Assembly (NCBI RefSeq): GCF_022387135.1
Contig: NZ_CP092462.1
Location: 4,030,001-4,094,000 of the forward strand
DNA length: 64,000 bases
Reading direction: 5' to 3'
DNA from: Comamonas sp. B21-038
GTDB taxonomy: Bacteria; Pseudomonadota; Gammaproteobacteria; Burkholderiales; Burkholderiaceae_C
Under the pieces are notes generated by a model. It made no database searches, had not been told where the DNA came from, and was given only the letters and a program-made list of their open reading frames with translations. Within the stretch, counting starts at the first letter, position 1, and each line of letters opens with the position of its first letter. Position numbers and translations under genes: made by a program. Below are positions 37,313 to 46,170 of the stretch, piece by piece.

Positions 37313-38133
37313 CGCACATGCTCCTCGCGCACGGGCACGGCCGTGGTGCCATCGTCGGGCTGCTCGGGCCCGGGCGACGGCAGCGGTTTGTTCTTGGCGA
37401 CGACCACGATCTTGGGCTTGCGGCCGCGCTGGTCCACCGCCTCGACCAGGAGGCCGATGGTGACGGCGCAGGCAATCGCCACCAGGATGTTGAGCTTGAG
37501 CGGAATGCCGTAGGCCGCAATCGCCGCTGTCGCGGCCACCAGCGCCGCCACCTTGGTGGCGCGGTCGATCAGCATCGAGTACAGCACGCCCAGCAGCGCC
37601 AGCACGCCGGCAAAGCCCAGGCCCCACTCCAGCGGCACCACATTGGCCAGCAGGATGCCGGCGATCGAGAAGCCCTGCCAGGTGATGAAGTTGAGCGACG
37701 AGGCGCCCCAGAAGTAGTACACCTGCTGGGGCTTGGCCACCGGCGCGGTGTAGCGGCGCATGAAGGCCACAAAGATCACATCACCGCTGAAATAGCCAAT
37801 GCACAGCCGGTGCCACAGCGGCAGGTGCGCAAAATAGCTGCGCCACATGCTCGACAGAATGACAAAGCGCAGGTTCACGCAGGCCGCCGTGAACCAGACC
37901 ACCCACATCGGCGAGCCCATCGCCATCAGCGGCAGCACCGCCAGCTGGGCGCTGCCGGCATAGACCACCAGGGACATGAAGATGGCCATGGGCGCGGAGA
38001 TACCCGCCTTGACCATCGCCACGCCAGTGACCAGCGCCCAGGCCGCAATACCCACGGCCGTGCCCGACATGTCGACCACGCCGGCACGGAAACTGGGGTG
38101 GTCGATCGCGCGGCGCCGGTGGTGCAGGCTCAT
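37309..38133 (-). CDS. azlC: AzlC family branched-chain amino acid permease
   Basis: This 274-residue inner-membrane protein matches AzlC (YgaZ): [37 protein letters not shown] and [16 protein letters not shown] are family blocks. The C-terminal 35 residues are hydrophilic and charged, an extension beyond the membrane core. The ATG overlaps the fmt stop (ATGA), so fmt-azlC-azlD is a tightly coupled run. Ligands in characterised relatives are valine, methionine or azaleucine. Confidence 0.92.
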   Translation of the reverse strand: MSLHHRRRAIDHPSFRAGVVDMSGTAVGIAAWALVTGVAMVKAGISAPMAIFMSLVVYAGSAQLAVLPLMAMGSPMWVVWFTAACVNLRFVILSSMWRSYFAHLPLWHRLCIGYFSGDVIFVAFMRRYTAPVAKPQQVYYFWGASSLNFITWQGFSIAGILLANVVPLEWGLGFAGVLALLGVLYSMLIDRATKVAALVAATAAIAAYGIPLKLNILVAIACAVTIGLLVEAVDQRGRKPKIVVVAKNKPLPSPGPEQPDDGTTAVPVREEHVR

Positions 38134-39113
38134 GGAGCTGCCACGGATGGCCTGCCGTCGCCCAAAACCTGGCCGGGTTGCAGCGCATGGCCGCGCAGAA
38201 AATCTGCGGCCTGCAAACGCTTGCCACCGGGCCGCTGCAGTTCGCTGATGCGCAACGCACCTTCGCCGCAGGCCACCACGATGCCTTGGTCATCCGCCAC
38301 CAGCACCTGGCCGGGGACGGCCTCGGCGGGCGAATGCCGCTCGGGCTGCGCCGCCCAGATCTTGACCACCTCGTCCCCGACGTGGGTGGAGGCTGCCGGG
38401 AAGGGGTTGAAGGCGCGCACGCGGCGATCGATCTGTTCCGCTCCCATTGACCAGTCGATCGCGCTTTCGGTCTTCTCGATCTTGTGCGCGTAGGTGATGC
38501 CTTCTGCCGGCTGCGGCTCGCGCTGCAGGCGGCCTTCGTGGCTCAAGGCCAGCGCCTGCACCAGCATGCGGCCGCCCAGCGCTGCCAGCTTGTCGTGCAG
38601 GCTGGCGGTGGTGTCCTGGGGGGCAATGTCCAGCGCCTCGACCAGGCACATATCGCCGGTATCCAGACCCGCGTCCATCTGCATGATGGTGACGCCGGTC
38701 TGCGCGTCACCGGCCTCGATCGCACGGTGAATGGGTGCGGCACCGCGCCAGCGCGGCAGCAGGCTGGCGTGGATGTTGAGACAGCCCTTGGCAGGCAAGT
38801 CCAGCACCCATTGCGGCAGGATCAATCCGTAAGCCGCCACCACCATCACATCGGGCTGGGCGGCCAGCAGCGCTGCGCGCGCAGCAGCCGCTTCTTCGGG
38901 GTATTTGCCATCCAGGCGCAGGCTGAGCGGCTGGCTGACGGCAATGCCGTGCGCCAGCGCGCACTGCTTGACTGGGGAGGCCTGCAGCTTCATGCCTCGG
39001 CCGGCAGGCCGGTCCGGCTGGGTCAACACCAGCGGCACCTCATGACCGGCGGCCAGCAGCTGCTCCAGCGCCACACGGGCGAATTCCGGCGTGCCGGCGA
39101 AAACTACTTTCAT
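38130..39113 (-). CDS. fmt: methionyl-tRNA formyltransferase
   Basis: This 327-residue enzyme formylates initiator Met-tRNA using 10-formyltetrahydrofolate. The N-terminal block [18 protein letters not shown] and the catalytic segment [20 protein letters not shown] with [15 protein letters not shown] are diagnostic; the C-terminal OB-like domain follows from about residue 210. It forms an operon with def and a lipoprotein gene, the common def-fmt coupling, and overlaps azlC by four bases. Confidence 0.97.
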   Translation of the reverse strand: MKVVFAGTPEFARVALEQLLAAGHEVPLVLTQPDRPAGRGMKLQASPVKQCALAHGIAVSQPLSLRLDGKYPEEAAAARAALLAAQPDVMVVAAYGLILPQWVLDLPAKGCLNIHASLLPRWRGAAPIHRAIEAGDAQTGVTIMQMDAGLDTGDMCLVEALDIAPQDTTASLHDKLAALGGRMLVQALALSHEGRLQREPQPAEGITYAHKIEKTESAIDWSMGAEQIDRRVRAFNPFPAASTHVGDEVVKIWAAQPERHSPAEAVPGQVLVADDQGIVVACGEGALRISELQRPGGKRLQAADFLRGHALQPGQVLGDGRPSVAAP

Positions 39114-39167
39114 GTCTTTTTAGCGGGAGTAAGGGGCAAGCGGCGATCCGCCCAGGCACAGCGGCAC

Positions 39168-39692
39168 TCAGTCACGTTGGCGGGGCTCGGGCAGGGGCTC
39201 ATCGATGAACATCAGCTTTTGCACCACACCTTGCGGATCGACGTGCACATGCGCGAATCGCTTGATGCCATTGTCCCAGAATCGGTAGGTCCAGACCTGT
39301 CCCGTGAAGCTCCAGACCCGGGTGATTTCCATCGGCGGGCCAAAATCCTGCAGCAGCTGCTGCTGCGTGAACTGGCCCAGCGGGATCGCGCCAAAGTTGC
39401 CGGCCGTCAGCACCTGGGTGGTCGTCTGCAATTGGCCATCGGCACCAAATTGCAGCTGGTAGGCCTCGCGCCCCATCGGCTGGGTGGTGTAGAGCCAGCG
39501 CTCACCGCCGCCATCGAGCTTTTTGACGGTATTGGCAGGCCCCAGCTTGCTCAGCACCTCCTGCTGCGGGGTGCCGGGCTTGAACTGGGTCGGATAGGCG
39601 CAGCCAGCCAGGGCCGCGTACAGGATGAGCAAGGCCATCGCGCCCCACGCGCGGCCAGGCAGCCAGCTCCGTGAAGATCGCGTGGTGCCCAT
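39168..39692 (-). CDS. lipoprotein with BamE/SmpA-like motifs
   Basis: In this 174-residue predicted lipoprotein, a basic N terminus and hydrophobic stretch lead to the lipobox LAGC. The mature part holds two short repeats resembling SmpA/OmlA (BamE-like) modules: PGTPQQEVLSKLGPANTVKK and LGQFTQQQLLQDFGPPMEIT, each helix-turn-LG followed by strands. The function is unknown; an envelope role is likely. Its ATG lies one base after the def stop, indicating coupling in the def-fmt operon. It is not the true BamE by size and context. Confidence 0.8.
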   Translation of the reverse strand: MGTTRSSRSWLPGRAWGAMALLILYAALAGCAYPTQFKPGTPQQEVLSKLGPANTVKKLDGGGERWLYTTQPMGREAYQLQFGADGQLQTTTQVLTAGNFGAIPLGQFTQQQLLQDFGPPMEITRVWSFTGQVWTYRFWDNGIKRFAHVHVDPQGVVQKLMFIDEPLPEPRQRD

Positions 39693-39693
39693 A

Positions 39694-40215
39694 TCAGCCC
39701 TTGGCGTCGGCCAGTTCGCGCTTTTGCTGCTTGACCAGCTTGGACTTGATGCGGTTGCGCTTGAGCGGTGACAGGTACTCGACAAACACCTTGCCCAGCA
39801 GGTGGTCCATCTCATGCTGGATGCAGATGGCCAGCAGACCTTCGGCGTCGATCTCGCGGCTGTTGCCGTGCTCGTCGAGCGCCTTGATCTTGACCGCTAC
39901 CGAACGCTCCACGCCGTCGTAGATGCCGGGTACCGACAGACAGCCCTCATCGCCGACCTGCTTCTCGTCGCTGGCCCAGATGATTTCCGGGTTGATGATG
40001 GCCATCGGCTCGTTGCGCTCTTCAGAGACATCGATCACCACCACGCGCTCATGCACGTCGATCTGCGTGGCTGCCAGGCCGATACCGCTGGCGTCGTACA
40101 TGGTGGCCAGCATGTCCTGGACCAGAGTACGGATGCGGTCATCGACCACGGCCACGGGCTTGGCGACCTTGTGCAGACGGGGATCGGGGTAGCAGAGAAT
40201 CGGGAGGATAGACAT
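39694..40215 (-). CDS. def: peptide deformylase
   Basis: This 173-residue metalloenzyme removes the N-formyl group from nascent proteins. All three motifs are intact: GIGLAATQ (residues 44-51), EGCLS (90-94) and QHEMDH (133-138). Cys92, His134 and His138 bind the metal and Glu135 is catalytic. The ATG at 40215 ([14 protein letters not shown]) is preferred to a GTG three codons upstream. It is first in the def-lipoprotein-fmt-azlC-azlD run and divergent from the LysM gene. Confidence 0.97.
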   Translation of the reverse strand: MSILPILCYPDPRLHKVAKPVAVVDDRIRTLVQDMLATMYDASGIGLAATQIDVHERVVVIDVSEERNEPMAIINPEIIWASDEKQVGDEGCLSVPGIYDGVERSVAVKIKALDEHGNSREIDAEGLLAICIQHEMDHLLGKVFVEYLSPLKRNRIKSKLVKQQKRELADAKG

Positions 40216-40286
40216 AGTTTTCACTTGTGAATGTCGTTATTTTCGCCACTTTTGCGCTTCAATGCCCGGATGCCTTGCAATAATCA

Positions 40287-40298
40287 TTGATCGATCAA
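40287..40298. promoter_or_regulatory. 12-base palindrome TTGATCGATCAA
   Basis: This perfect palindrome sits in the 171-base divergent gap between def and the LysM gene. It has FNR-like half-sites (TTGAT/ATCAA) but the spacing is two rather than four bases, so it is not a standard FNR/Anr site. The regulator is unknown. Confidence 0.35.
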
Positions 40299-40386
40299 GG
40301 GCTTGGCCCGAGAATCAGAGGCAATTACAAACATTGACAGTAGGCCCACTGTGGCCTGCCAGCGACTGAGAGGGAGTCACCCGGCC

Positions 40387-41610
40387 ATGCCAGCATCCAC
40401 CACGCCCCTGTTCCACCAGCTGCGCAGCAGCGCCATTGCAGCCGCCTGCATGGCCTGCGCCGGCCTGAGTGCCTGGGCCGCCACGCCGGCTGCGCAGCTG
40501 CCGGTCACCGCGCAGCAACGCAGCACCGCCCAGCAAGTGGCGGCGCAGGGCATCCCCGAGGCCGAGCTGGCCGCTAATGCACCCGATACCTATGTCGTCA
40601 AGCGTGGCGACACGCTGTGGGACATCTCGCGCGTCTACCTGCAGCAACCCTGGCGCTGGCCCGCGCTGTGGGGCATGAACCTGCAGACCATTGCCAACCC
40701 GCACCTGATCTACCCCGGCCAGACCCTGTACCTAGAACGCCGCAATGGCATGGCGCGTCTGGTCACGTCGCGCTCGGGCGAGGAGGAAGTCATCCGCATC
40801 TCGCCACGCGTGCGCAGTGAAAGCCTGTCCGGCACCGCGCTGCCCGCAGTCAACCAGCGCCTGATCGAGGCCTTCCTGGTGGAGCCCGAGGTGCTGTCCG
40901 CAGGCGAGAGCGAAAAAGCCCCGCGCCTGGTCGGTGCCGCGCAAGAGCGCGCGCTGCTGTCGCCTGGCGACCGTGTCTATGGCCGCTCGGCCGACCAGTC
41001 GCTGGAGATGGGGCAGGAGCGCCAGTACTACCGCGTGTTCCGCAATGCGGTGCCGATGACCGACCCGGAAACCAATGCCATCCTGGGCTATGAAGCGCAG
41101 TACCTCGGCAAGGTGCAACTGATGGCGGGCGAGCGCCAGGAGACGACCCTGGACGCCAAGGGCAATGCGCACACCGATCCGGTGCCCGCATCGCTCGATA
41201 TCACCGCAGTGAAGGAGGAAATCCGCGTCGGCGACAAGCTGCTGCCGATGCCGCGCATCCAGGTCACCAGCTATGTGCCGCATGCGCCCGATGAGCATCT
41301 GCAGGGCAGCGTGATGTCGATCTACGGCAGCAACAGCGTGGCCTATGCATCGCGCAACAATGTGATCGCGATCAACCGGGGCCAGGCCGACGGTGTCGAG
41401 CTCGGCCATGTCTTCCGCCTGATGACACGCGGCGCGCGCATCAAGGACAAGACCGACAGCGACCAGACCGTCATCAAGCTGCCCAACGAGGCCAATGGCC
41501 TGGCCATGGTCTTTCGCACCTTCGACAAGGTGTCCTACGCGCTGATCCTCGAAGCCAAGGAAGGGGTGAAGGTCGGCGACGCGCTGATCTCGCCCGACTA
41601 CCGCCCCTGA
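40387..41610 (+). CDS. LysM-domain periplasmic protein
   Basis: This 407-residue secreted protein has a signal peptide (about residues 1-31, ending SAWAA). One LysM peptidoglycan-binding module follows at about 68-117 (TYVVKRGDTLWDISRVYLQ, then PHLIYPGQTLYL), and then a 290-residue region without a known catalytic motif. It probably binds cell wall and aids division or envelope maintenance. The ATG at 40387 begins MPASTTPLF; an earlier TTG in frame is less likely. It is followed after 30 bases by dprA, the usual order in this bacterial group. Confidence 0.9.
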   Translation: MPASTTPLFHQLRSSAIAAACMACAGLSAWAATPAAQLPVTAQQRSTAQQVAAQGIPEAELAANAPDTYVVKRGDTLWDISRVYLQQPWRWPALWGMNLQTIANPHLIYPGQTLYLERRNGMARLVTSRSGEEEVIRISPRVRSESLSGTALPAVNQRLIEAFLVEPEVLSAGESEKAPRLVGAAQERALLSPGDRVYGRSADQSLEMGQERQYYRVFRNAVPMTDPETNAILGYEAQYLGKVQLMAGERQETTLDAKGNAHTDPVPASLDITAVKEEIRVGDKLLPMPRIQVTSYVPHAPDEHLQGSVMSIYGSNSVAYASRNNVIAINRGQADGVELGHVFRLMTRGARIKDKTDSDQTVIKLPNEANGLAMVFRTFDKVSYALILEAKEGVKVGDALISPDYRP

Positions 41611-41640
41611 CGCAGTGGACGGCACCGCAGCGCTGGCCCC

Positions 41641-42813
41641 ATGACCGAACAAGAGCTGCACGACTGGATACGCCTGGCAGCGACCCCTGGCCTGGGGAAC
41701 ACCGGCATCCGGCGTCTGCTGGCGCGCTTTGGCTTGCCGGGTGCGGTACTGGCCCAGACTGCGGCACAGTTGGAGAGCTGCATCACACCTGCGCAAGCGC
41801 GGGCGCTGCTGAACCCCAGCGCTGAGCTGCAGGCGCTGCAGGCCACCACCTGGAGCTGGCTGGCCAGCGCGCCAGCACCTTTGGTGCGGCATGTGCTGAC
41901 CCTGGGCGACGCCGGCTACCCGCCCGCGCTGCTTGAAACCGCCGACCCGCCCGTGTTGCTGTACATCACCGGCCATGCCCGCTGTTTCGAGGGGCCAGGT
42001 CCGGCATGGCCGCACAAGGCGCTGGCGATGGTCGGCAGCCGCAACCCCACGCCACAGGGCGTGCAGAATGCCCGTGCTTTTGCCCAGACCCTCGTGCGCC
42101 AGGGCATCACCGTCATCTCCGGCATGGCACTGGGCATCGATGCCGCTGCCCATGCCGGTGCGCTGGAAGCCGCAACCGGCCGGCAGCCCGCCACCATCGC
42201 CGTGATCGGCACCGGCATCGACCGGGTCTACCCCCGCGCCAACTATGCGCTGGCTGCACAGATTGCCGAGCAGGGCTGGATTGTCAGCGAATACCACCTG
42301 GGCACCCCTCCGCTGGCGCAGAACTTTCCCAAACGCAACCGCCTGATAGCGGGTCTGGCCAGCGGCACCTTGGTGGTCGAGGCTGCGCCCGCCTCGGGAT
42401 CGCTGGTCACCGCCCGCCTCGCCAGCGAGCAGGGGCGCGAGGTTTTTGCGATCCCCGGCTCCATCCATGCGCCACAGAGCAAAGGCTGCCATGCGCTGAT
42501 CCGCCAGGGCGCCAAGCTGGTGGAATCGGTGGAAGATATTCTGGAAGAACTGCCTGCGTTGGGCGCTGTGGCCCGGGTGCCAGCCGCAGAACCTGCGCCG
42601 GTGGATACCTCTGGCACAGCGGCCAGCAACGATAGGCAAGAAGACCAGGGCTTGCTGCAGGCACTGGGTTTTGACCCGGTCGATCTGGACAGCCTGTGCA
42701 GCCGCACCGGCATCGATATCGCCCGCCTGCAGATTCAGCTGCTGGAGCTGGAACTGCAAGGCCGGGTGGCGCGCCTGCCGGGCGGCTTGTTCCAGCGCCT
42801 GGCGGCAGGCTAG
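41641..42813 (+). CDS. dprA: DNA-processing protein DprA
   Basis: This 390-residue protein protects incoming single-stranded DNA and loads RecA during natural transformation. The extended Rossmann fold spans about residues 110-310: ALAMVGSRNPTPQGVQNARA, ISGMALGIDAAAHAGAL, FPKRNRLIAGLASGTLVVEA and VFAIPGSIHAPQSKGCHALI are all present. A C-terminal winged-helix (DML1-like) module ends the protein. It is probably co-transcribed with the LysM gene. Confidence 0.96.
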   Translation: MTEQELHDWIRLAATPGLGNTGIRRLLARFGLPGAVLAQTAAQLESCITPAQARALLNPSAELQALQATTWSWLASAPAPLVRHVLTLGDAGYPPALLETADPPVLLYITGHARCFEGPGPAWPHKALAMVGSRNPTPQGVQNARAFAQTLVRQGITVISGMALGIDAAAHAGALEAATGRQPATIAVIGTGIDRVYPRANYALAAQIAEQGWIVSEYHLGTPPLAQNFPKRNRLIAGLASGTLVVEAAPASGSLVTARLASEQGREVFAIPGSIHAPQSKGCHALIRQGAKLVESVEDILEELPALGAVARVPAAEPAPVDTSGTAASNDRQEDQGLLQALGFDPVDLDSLCSRTGIDIARLQIQLLELELQGRVARLPGGLFQRLAAG

Positions 42814-42825
42814 ACCCGCAGCCGC

Positions 42826-45183
42826 TTACTGCAACAGCCGTTCGGGGTTGGCCTCGATCTTGGCCAGCGCATCGCGCGCGGCACGGGCCGTGATGCCTTC
42901 GGCATCGCGCGGCAGCAGCAGGCCGGCCTGCAGGTAATGGCCCATGCGCCGCATCTGGAAGAGAAAGCAGGAGCCGCTCAGCGCTGCAAACAGATGCAGC
43001 TGCTTGTGCTGGCTGTGCCAGACGTACTGCACCTGCAGCGGGCTGGCATTGTGGTCCAGCAGGAACCAGTTGCCCAGCGACAGATTCTTCGCCCACTCCA
43101 GCACTTCGGGCTGCACCAGCGCGCCATCGTCAGCAATCACCTGGATGCTGCTGGTGTCGATGCCCAGCATCAGCTCGATGCTCTCGGCGCTGAGCGGATA
43201 CTCTTCGGTCACCACCTCGTCGAGTGCGTCTTCCAGATGGGCCAGGCGCTCTGCCAGCGCAATGATGCGCTCCTGCGGGATCTCATTGGTCTTGGCCAGG
43301 AAGGCCTCGGCCACGATATCCATCAGGCTCTTGATGATTTCGTCCTGGCGCTCGCCGACGATGTTCGACAAGGTCAGGCCCTGGCGCAGCACGGTCTGCA
43401 ACAGCGGCAGCTGGCGGATCACCCGGGCGCGCTCTTCCTTGCTGGGCTTGGCCGATGCCGACCAGACCAGGTCCAGCGCCGCCTTCTTGAATTTCTGTGT
43501 GTTCTCGTGCTCGGCACCGAAGCGGATCGCCGACATCGCCAGCACATCGGACCACTGCTTGAACAGGAACTCCCGCACATCGCTGTCGACCGGCATCTCC
43601 AGCAGCATGTCGCGCAGCTGGATGGTGTACTGGATGGCCAGCGTCTCCTTTTGCTCGATCTGCTGGGCCAGGCTGACCAGCTCGCGCGCGGTCGCGGTCT
43701 GGCCGGTCAGGTTCTTTTCGAGGAATTTCTGGAATTCCTTGAGCACCAGCTGGAACACGCGGCTGCCGGTGTCCGGGTACTGCTCAATGACCTGCACGAC
43801 CCGCTTGACCTCGGCCTCCAACGTCGTGCCATTGAGCGCAGCCGCCTCAAAGCCCAGCACGCAAGCGCCCATGCGGTCGATCAGCTGGCGCGCCGGGTGT
43901 TCGGTGTCGTTGAAGAACGCCGGCTCGGCCAGCGCCACGCGCAGCACCGGCACCTGCAGGCGCGCAAACCAGATGCGGATACCGGCCGGAATGCGGTCTT
44001 CGTTCAGAATGCTCTGGAACATCAAGGCGATGATCTCGATGATCGCCTTTTCCTCGTCGGACGAGGCCACGCTCTTGAGCGCCGAGGACTGCTGGCGCAC
44101 CGCCAACGCCACCGGTGCCACCACCTGGACGGCGTCCATATCGTCATCGGCCGGCGCGGTATGGAACCAGGCCGACTGGATCGCCGTGGGCGGCGACACC
44201 AGTGCGTGCTGCAGCGCCGGCGAGATCACATAGCCACCCGCTGCCCCCAGCGATGCGCGCACCGAGGTGGGACCACCATTGGAGCGGCTACCGGCAACGC
44301 CCTGCAAGAACCCGCGCAGCTGCGCGAGCACGCCCTGGCTCTTTTGGCGCGCTGCGCCGATCGCGGCCCAACCGGCACCGCCTGCAGGCATCAAGCCCGA
44401 GGGCATGCTGGCGACACCGGAGACCGCACCCGCCTGTGCTGCCGCCATACCCGCCAACTGCTGGGCAGCAGCGGCAGCCATGGCGGCGGCAGCGGCTGCG
44501 GGGCGTTCGGTTTCCGTGCGTTTGATGCGGTAGCTGCGCAGCTCGTCTTCGGTGGCAGCGCCTTGCTCGTCGTAGAAGCGCCGGACCGCCGTGTACACGC
44601 TGATGCCCAGCGGTGCCAGGATTTCCAGCATCGGCGCCCACAGCAGATCCAGTGTCTTGCGGCTGAGGCCGGCCGCCTCCCAGGCCTCGATCAGGCGCAG
44701 GCACCAGGTCTCGGGCCGCAGGGCGTCGGCGGGGCCCAGCTCCTGGTCTTCCAGAAACTGGGTCACACGGCGCACGCTGTTGAGCTCGGCTGCGACCAGT
44801 TCCAGCAGCTGGGCTGCCAGGCGCGAGGCGATGATGCGCCCCTCGATGGCTTCGTTGCTGACCAGCTCCAAGCTGGTGATGGTCGGGGGCGCAGCCACCG
44901 GCTCGGGGGCCGGCTCGCCAGCCAGCAGGCTCTGGCGCAGCAGCTTGTTGGCGCTGTCCAGCCAGGCTTGCTGGCGGCTGTCAAACTCGGCAATCGCGGC
45001 AGACAGCGCCACATGCGAGCGGGAGGGATCGGTGCTGGGCCGCGCGATGATCTGGAGCAGCTCGGCGCGCAAGCGCGCCGCCACCCCGGGCAGACCCGCG
45101 CACAAACCACCGACAAATCTCAGCCGCGCTTCACGGGCGAGCTTTTTTTGCCAGCTGCGATGGTGCGAAGGTGCAACAGCCAC
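42826..45183 (-). CDS. DUF1631 family protein
   Basis: This 785-residue cytoplasmic protein matches DUF1631, whose function is not established. It is mostly helical; conserved-looking parts include IIEIIALMFQSILNEDRIPA, WFARLQVPVLRVALAEPAFF and HPARQLIDRMGACVLGFEAA, and the C terminus has a PilZ-like segment (WFLLDHNASPLQVQYVWHS). An alanine-rich, low-complexity insert lies near residues 220-275. The apparent start is GTG at 45183 with GGGATGGGA upstream; no in-frame ATG fits better. It lies 25 bases after secF on the same strand, so it may be read with the Sec operon. Confidence 0.85.
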   Translation of the reverse strand: MAVAPSHHRSWQKKLAREARLRFVGGLCAGLPGVAARLRAELLQIIARPSTDPSRSHVALSAAIAEFDSRQQAWLDSANKLLRQSLLAGEPAPEPVAAPPTITSLELVSNEAIEGRIIASRLAAQLLELVAAELNSVRRVTQFLEDQELGPADALRPETWCLRLIEAWEAAGLSRKTLDLLWAPMLEILAPLGISVYTAVRRFYDEQGAATEDELRSYRIKRTETERPAAAAAAMAAAAAQQLAGMAAAQAGAVSGVASMPSGLMPAGGAGWAAIGAARQKSQGVLAQLRGFLQGVAGSRSNGGPTSVRASLGAAGGYVISPALQHALVSPPTAIQSAWFHTAPADDDMDAVQVVAPVALAVRQQSSALKSVASSDEEKAIIEIIALMFQSILNEDRIPAGIRIWFARLQVPVLRVALAEPAFFNDTEHPARQLIDRMGACVLGFEAAALNGTTLEAEVKRVVQVIEQYPDTGSRVFQLVLKEFQKFLEKNLTGQTATARELVSLAQQIEQKETLAIQYTIQLRDMLLEMPVDSDVREFLFKQWSDVLAMSAIRFGAEHENTQKFKKAALDLVWSASAKPSKEERARVIRQLPLLQTVLRQGLTLSNIVGERQDEIIKSLMDIVAEAFLAKTNEIPQERIIALAERLAHLEDALDEVVTEEYPLSAESIELMLGIDTSSIQVIADDGALVQPEVLEWAKNLSLGNWFLLDHNASPLQVQYVWHSQHKQLHLFAALSGSCFLFQMRRMGHYLQAGLLLPRDAEGITARAARDALAKIEANPERLLQ

Positions 45184-45208
45184 AGAAATCCCATCCCTTT
45201 ATCGATCT

Positions 45209-46159
45209 TTATACCGTGGCCCCGGCATTGGGGTCGTTCGGGTCCAGGTCCTTCTGGCTGACCTTGACCAGGTCTTCCCGCTTGACGCCCAGCCACATCG
45301 CGATGGCCGCGGCCACGAATACCGACGAGTAGATACCAAAAAGAATACCAATGGTCAGCGCCAATGCAAAGTAATGCAAGCTGGCGCCGCCAAAAAGAAA
45401 CATCGACAGCACCATCGCCTCGGTCGAAGCGTGGGTGATGATGGTGCGGCTCATCGTCGAGGTGATGGCGTGGTCGATCACTTCGGGCGTGCTGAGCTTG
45501 CGGAACTTGCGGAACGCCTCGCGGATCCGGTCGAAAATCACCACCGATTCATTGACCGAGTACCCCAGCACCGCCAGTACACCGGCAAGCACGGCCAGCG
45601 AGAACTCCCACTGGAAGAAGGCGAAGAAGCCCAGGATGATCACCACGTCATGCAAGTTGGCAATGGCCGCGGCGACACCGAACTTCCACTCGAAGCGCAT
45701 CGCCAGGTAGATCACGATGCCCAGCACCACCGCAGCCAGCGCCATCAGGCCGCCGTGCACCAGCTCCTCCCCCACCGACGGGCCGACGAACTCGCTGCGC
45801 AGCAAGGTCACGCCGGGGTCGGCCGCCTTCAGCGCGCCCATGACCTTCTCGCCCTGCTGGGCCGTGGTCACGCCTTTTTCAATCGGCAGGCGAATCATCA
45901 CGCGGTCGGCGCTGCCCACGTTCTGCACCAGGATGTCCTGGTAGCCGAGCGAGGCGACCTGTTCGCGGATCTTGCCCACATCGGCAGGCTGCTCGTAGGC
46001 CACCTGCATGACGGTACCGCCGGTGAACTCCACCGACAGGTGCAGGCCACGGGTGGTCAGGAAGAACACCGCCAGCACGAAGGTGATGACCGAAATCGCG
46101 TTGAGCACCAACGCGTATTTCATGAAAGGGATGTCTTTTTTGATACGGAAGAATTCCAT
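45209..46159 (-). CDS. secF: protein translocase subunit SecF
   Basis: This 316-residue inner-membrane partner of SecD uses proton motive force to finish export through SecYEG. The first membrane segment (KYALVLNAISVITFVLAVFF) is followed by a periplasmic domain (LSVEFTGGTVMQVAYEQ) and five C-terminal segments with the family motifs VLGYSVNESVVIFDRIREAF and TSMSRTIITHASTEAM. AGGAGG lies ahead of the ATG, 11 bases after the secD stop. Confidence 0.97.
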   Translation of the reverse strand: MEFFRIKKDIPFMKYALVLNAISVITFVLAVFFLTTRGLHLSVEFTGGTVMQVAYEQPADVGKIREQVASLGYQDILVQNVGSADRVMIRLPIEKGVTTAQQGEKVMGALKAADPGVTLLRSEFVGPSVGEELVHGGLMALAAVVLGIVIYLAMRFEWKFGVAAAIANLHDVVIILGFFAFFQWEFSLAVLAGVLAVLGYSVNESVVIFDRIREAFRKFRKLSTPEVIDHAITSTMSRTIITHASTEAMVLSMFLFGGASLHYFALALTIGILFGIYSSVFVAAAIAMWLGVKREDLVKVSQKDLDPNDPNAGATV

Positions 46160-46170
46160 GGTCTTCCTCC

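Noticed and set aside
40335-40340. TTGACA as a -35 element for the LysM gene
   Set aside because: No acceptable -10 sequence lies 15-19 bases downstream.
42937-45261. Open frame of about 774 codons antisense to the DUF1631 gene
   Set aside because: No recognisable domain and typical antisense residue bias.
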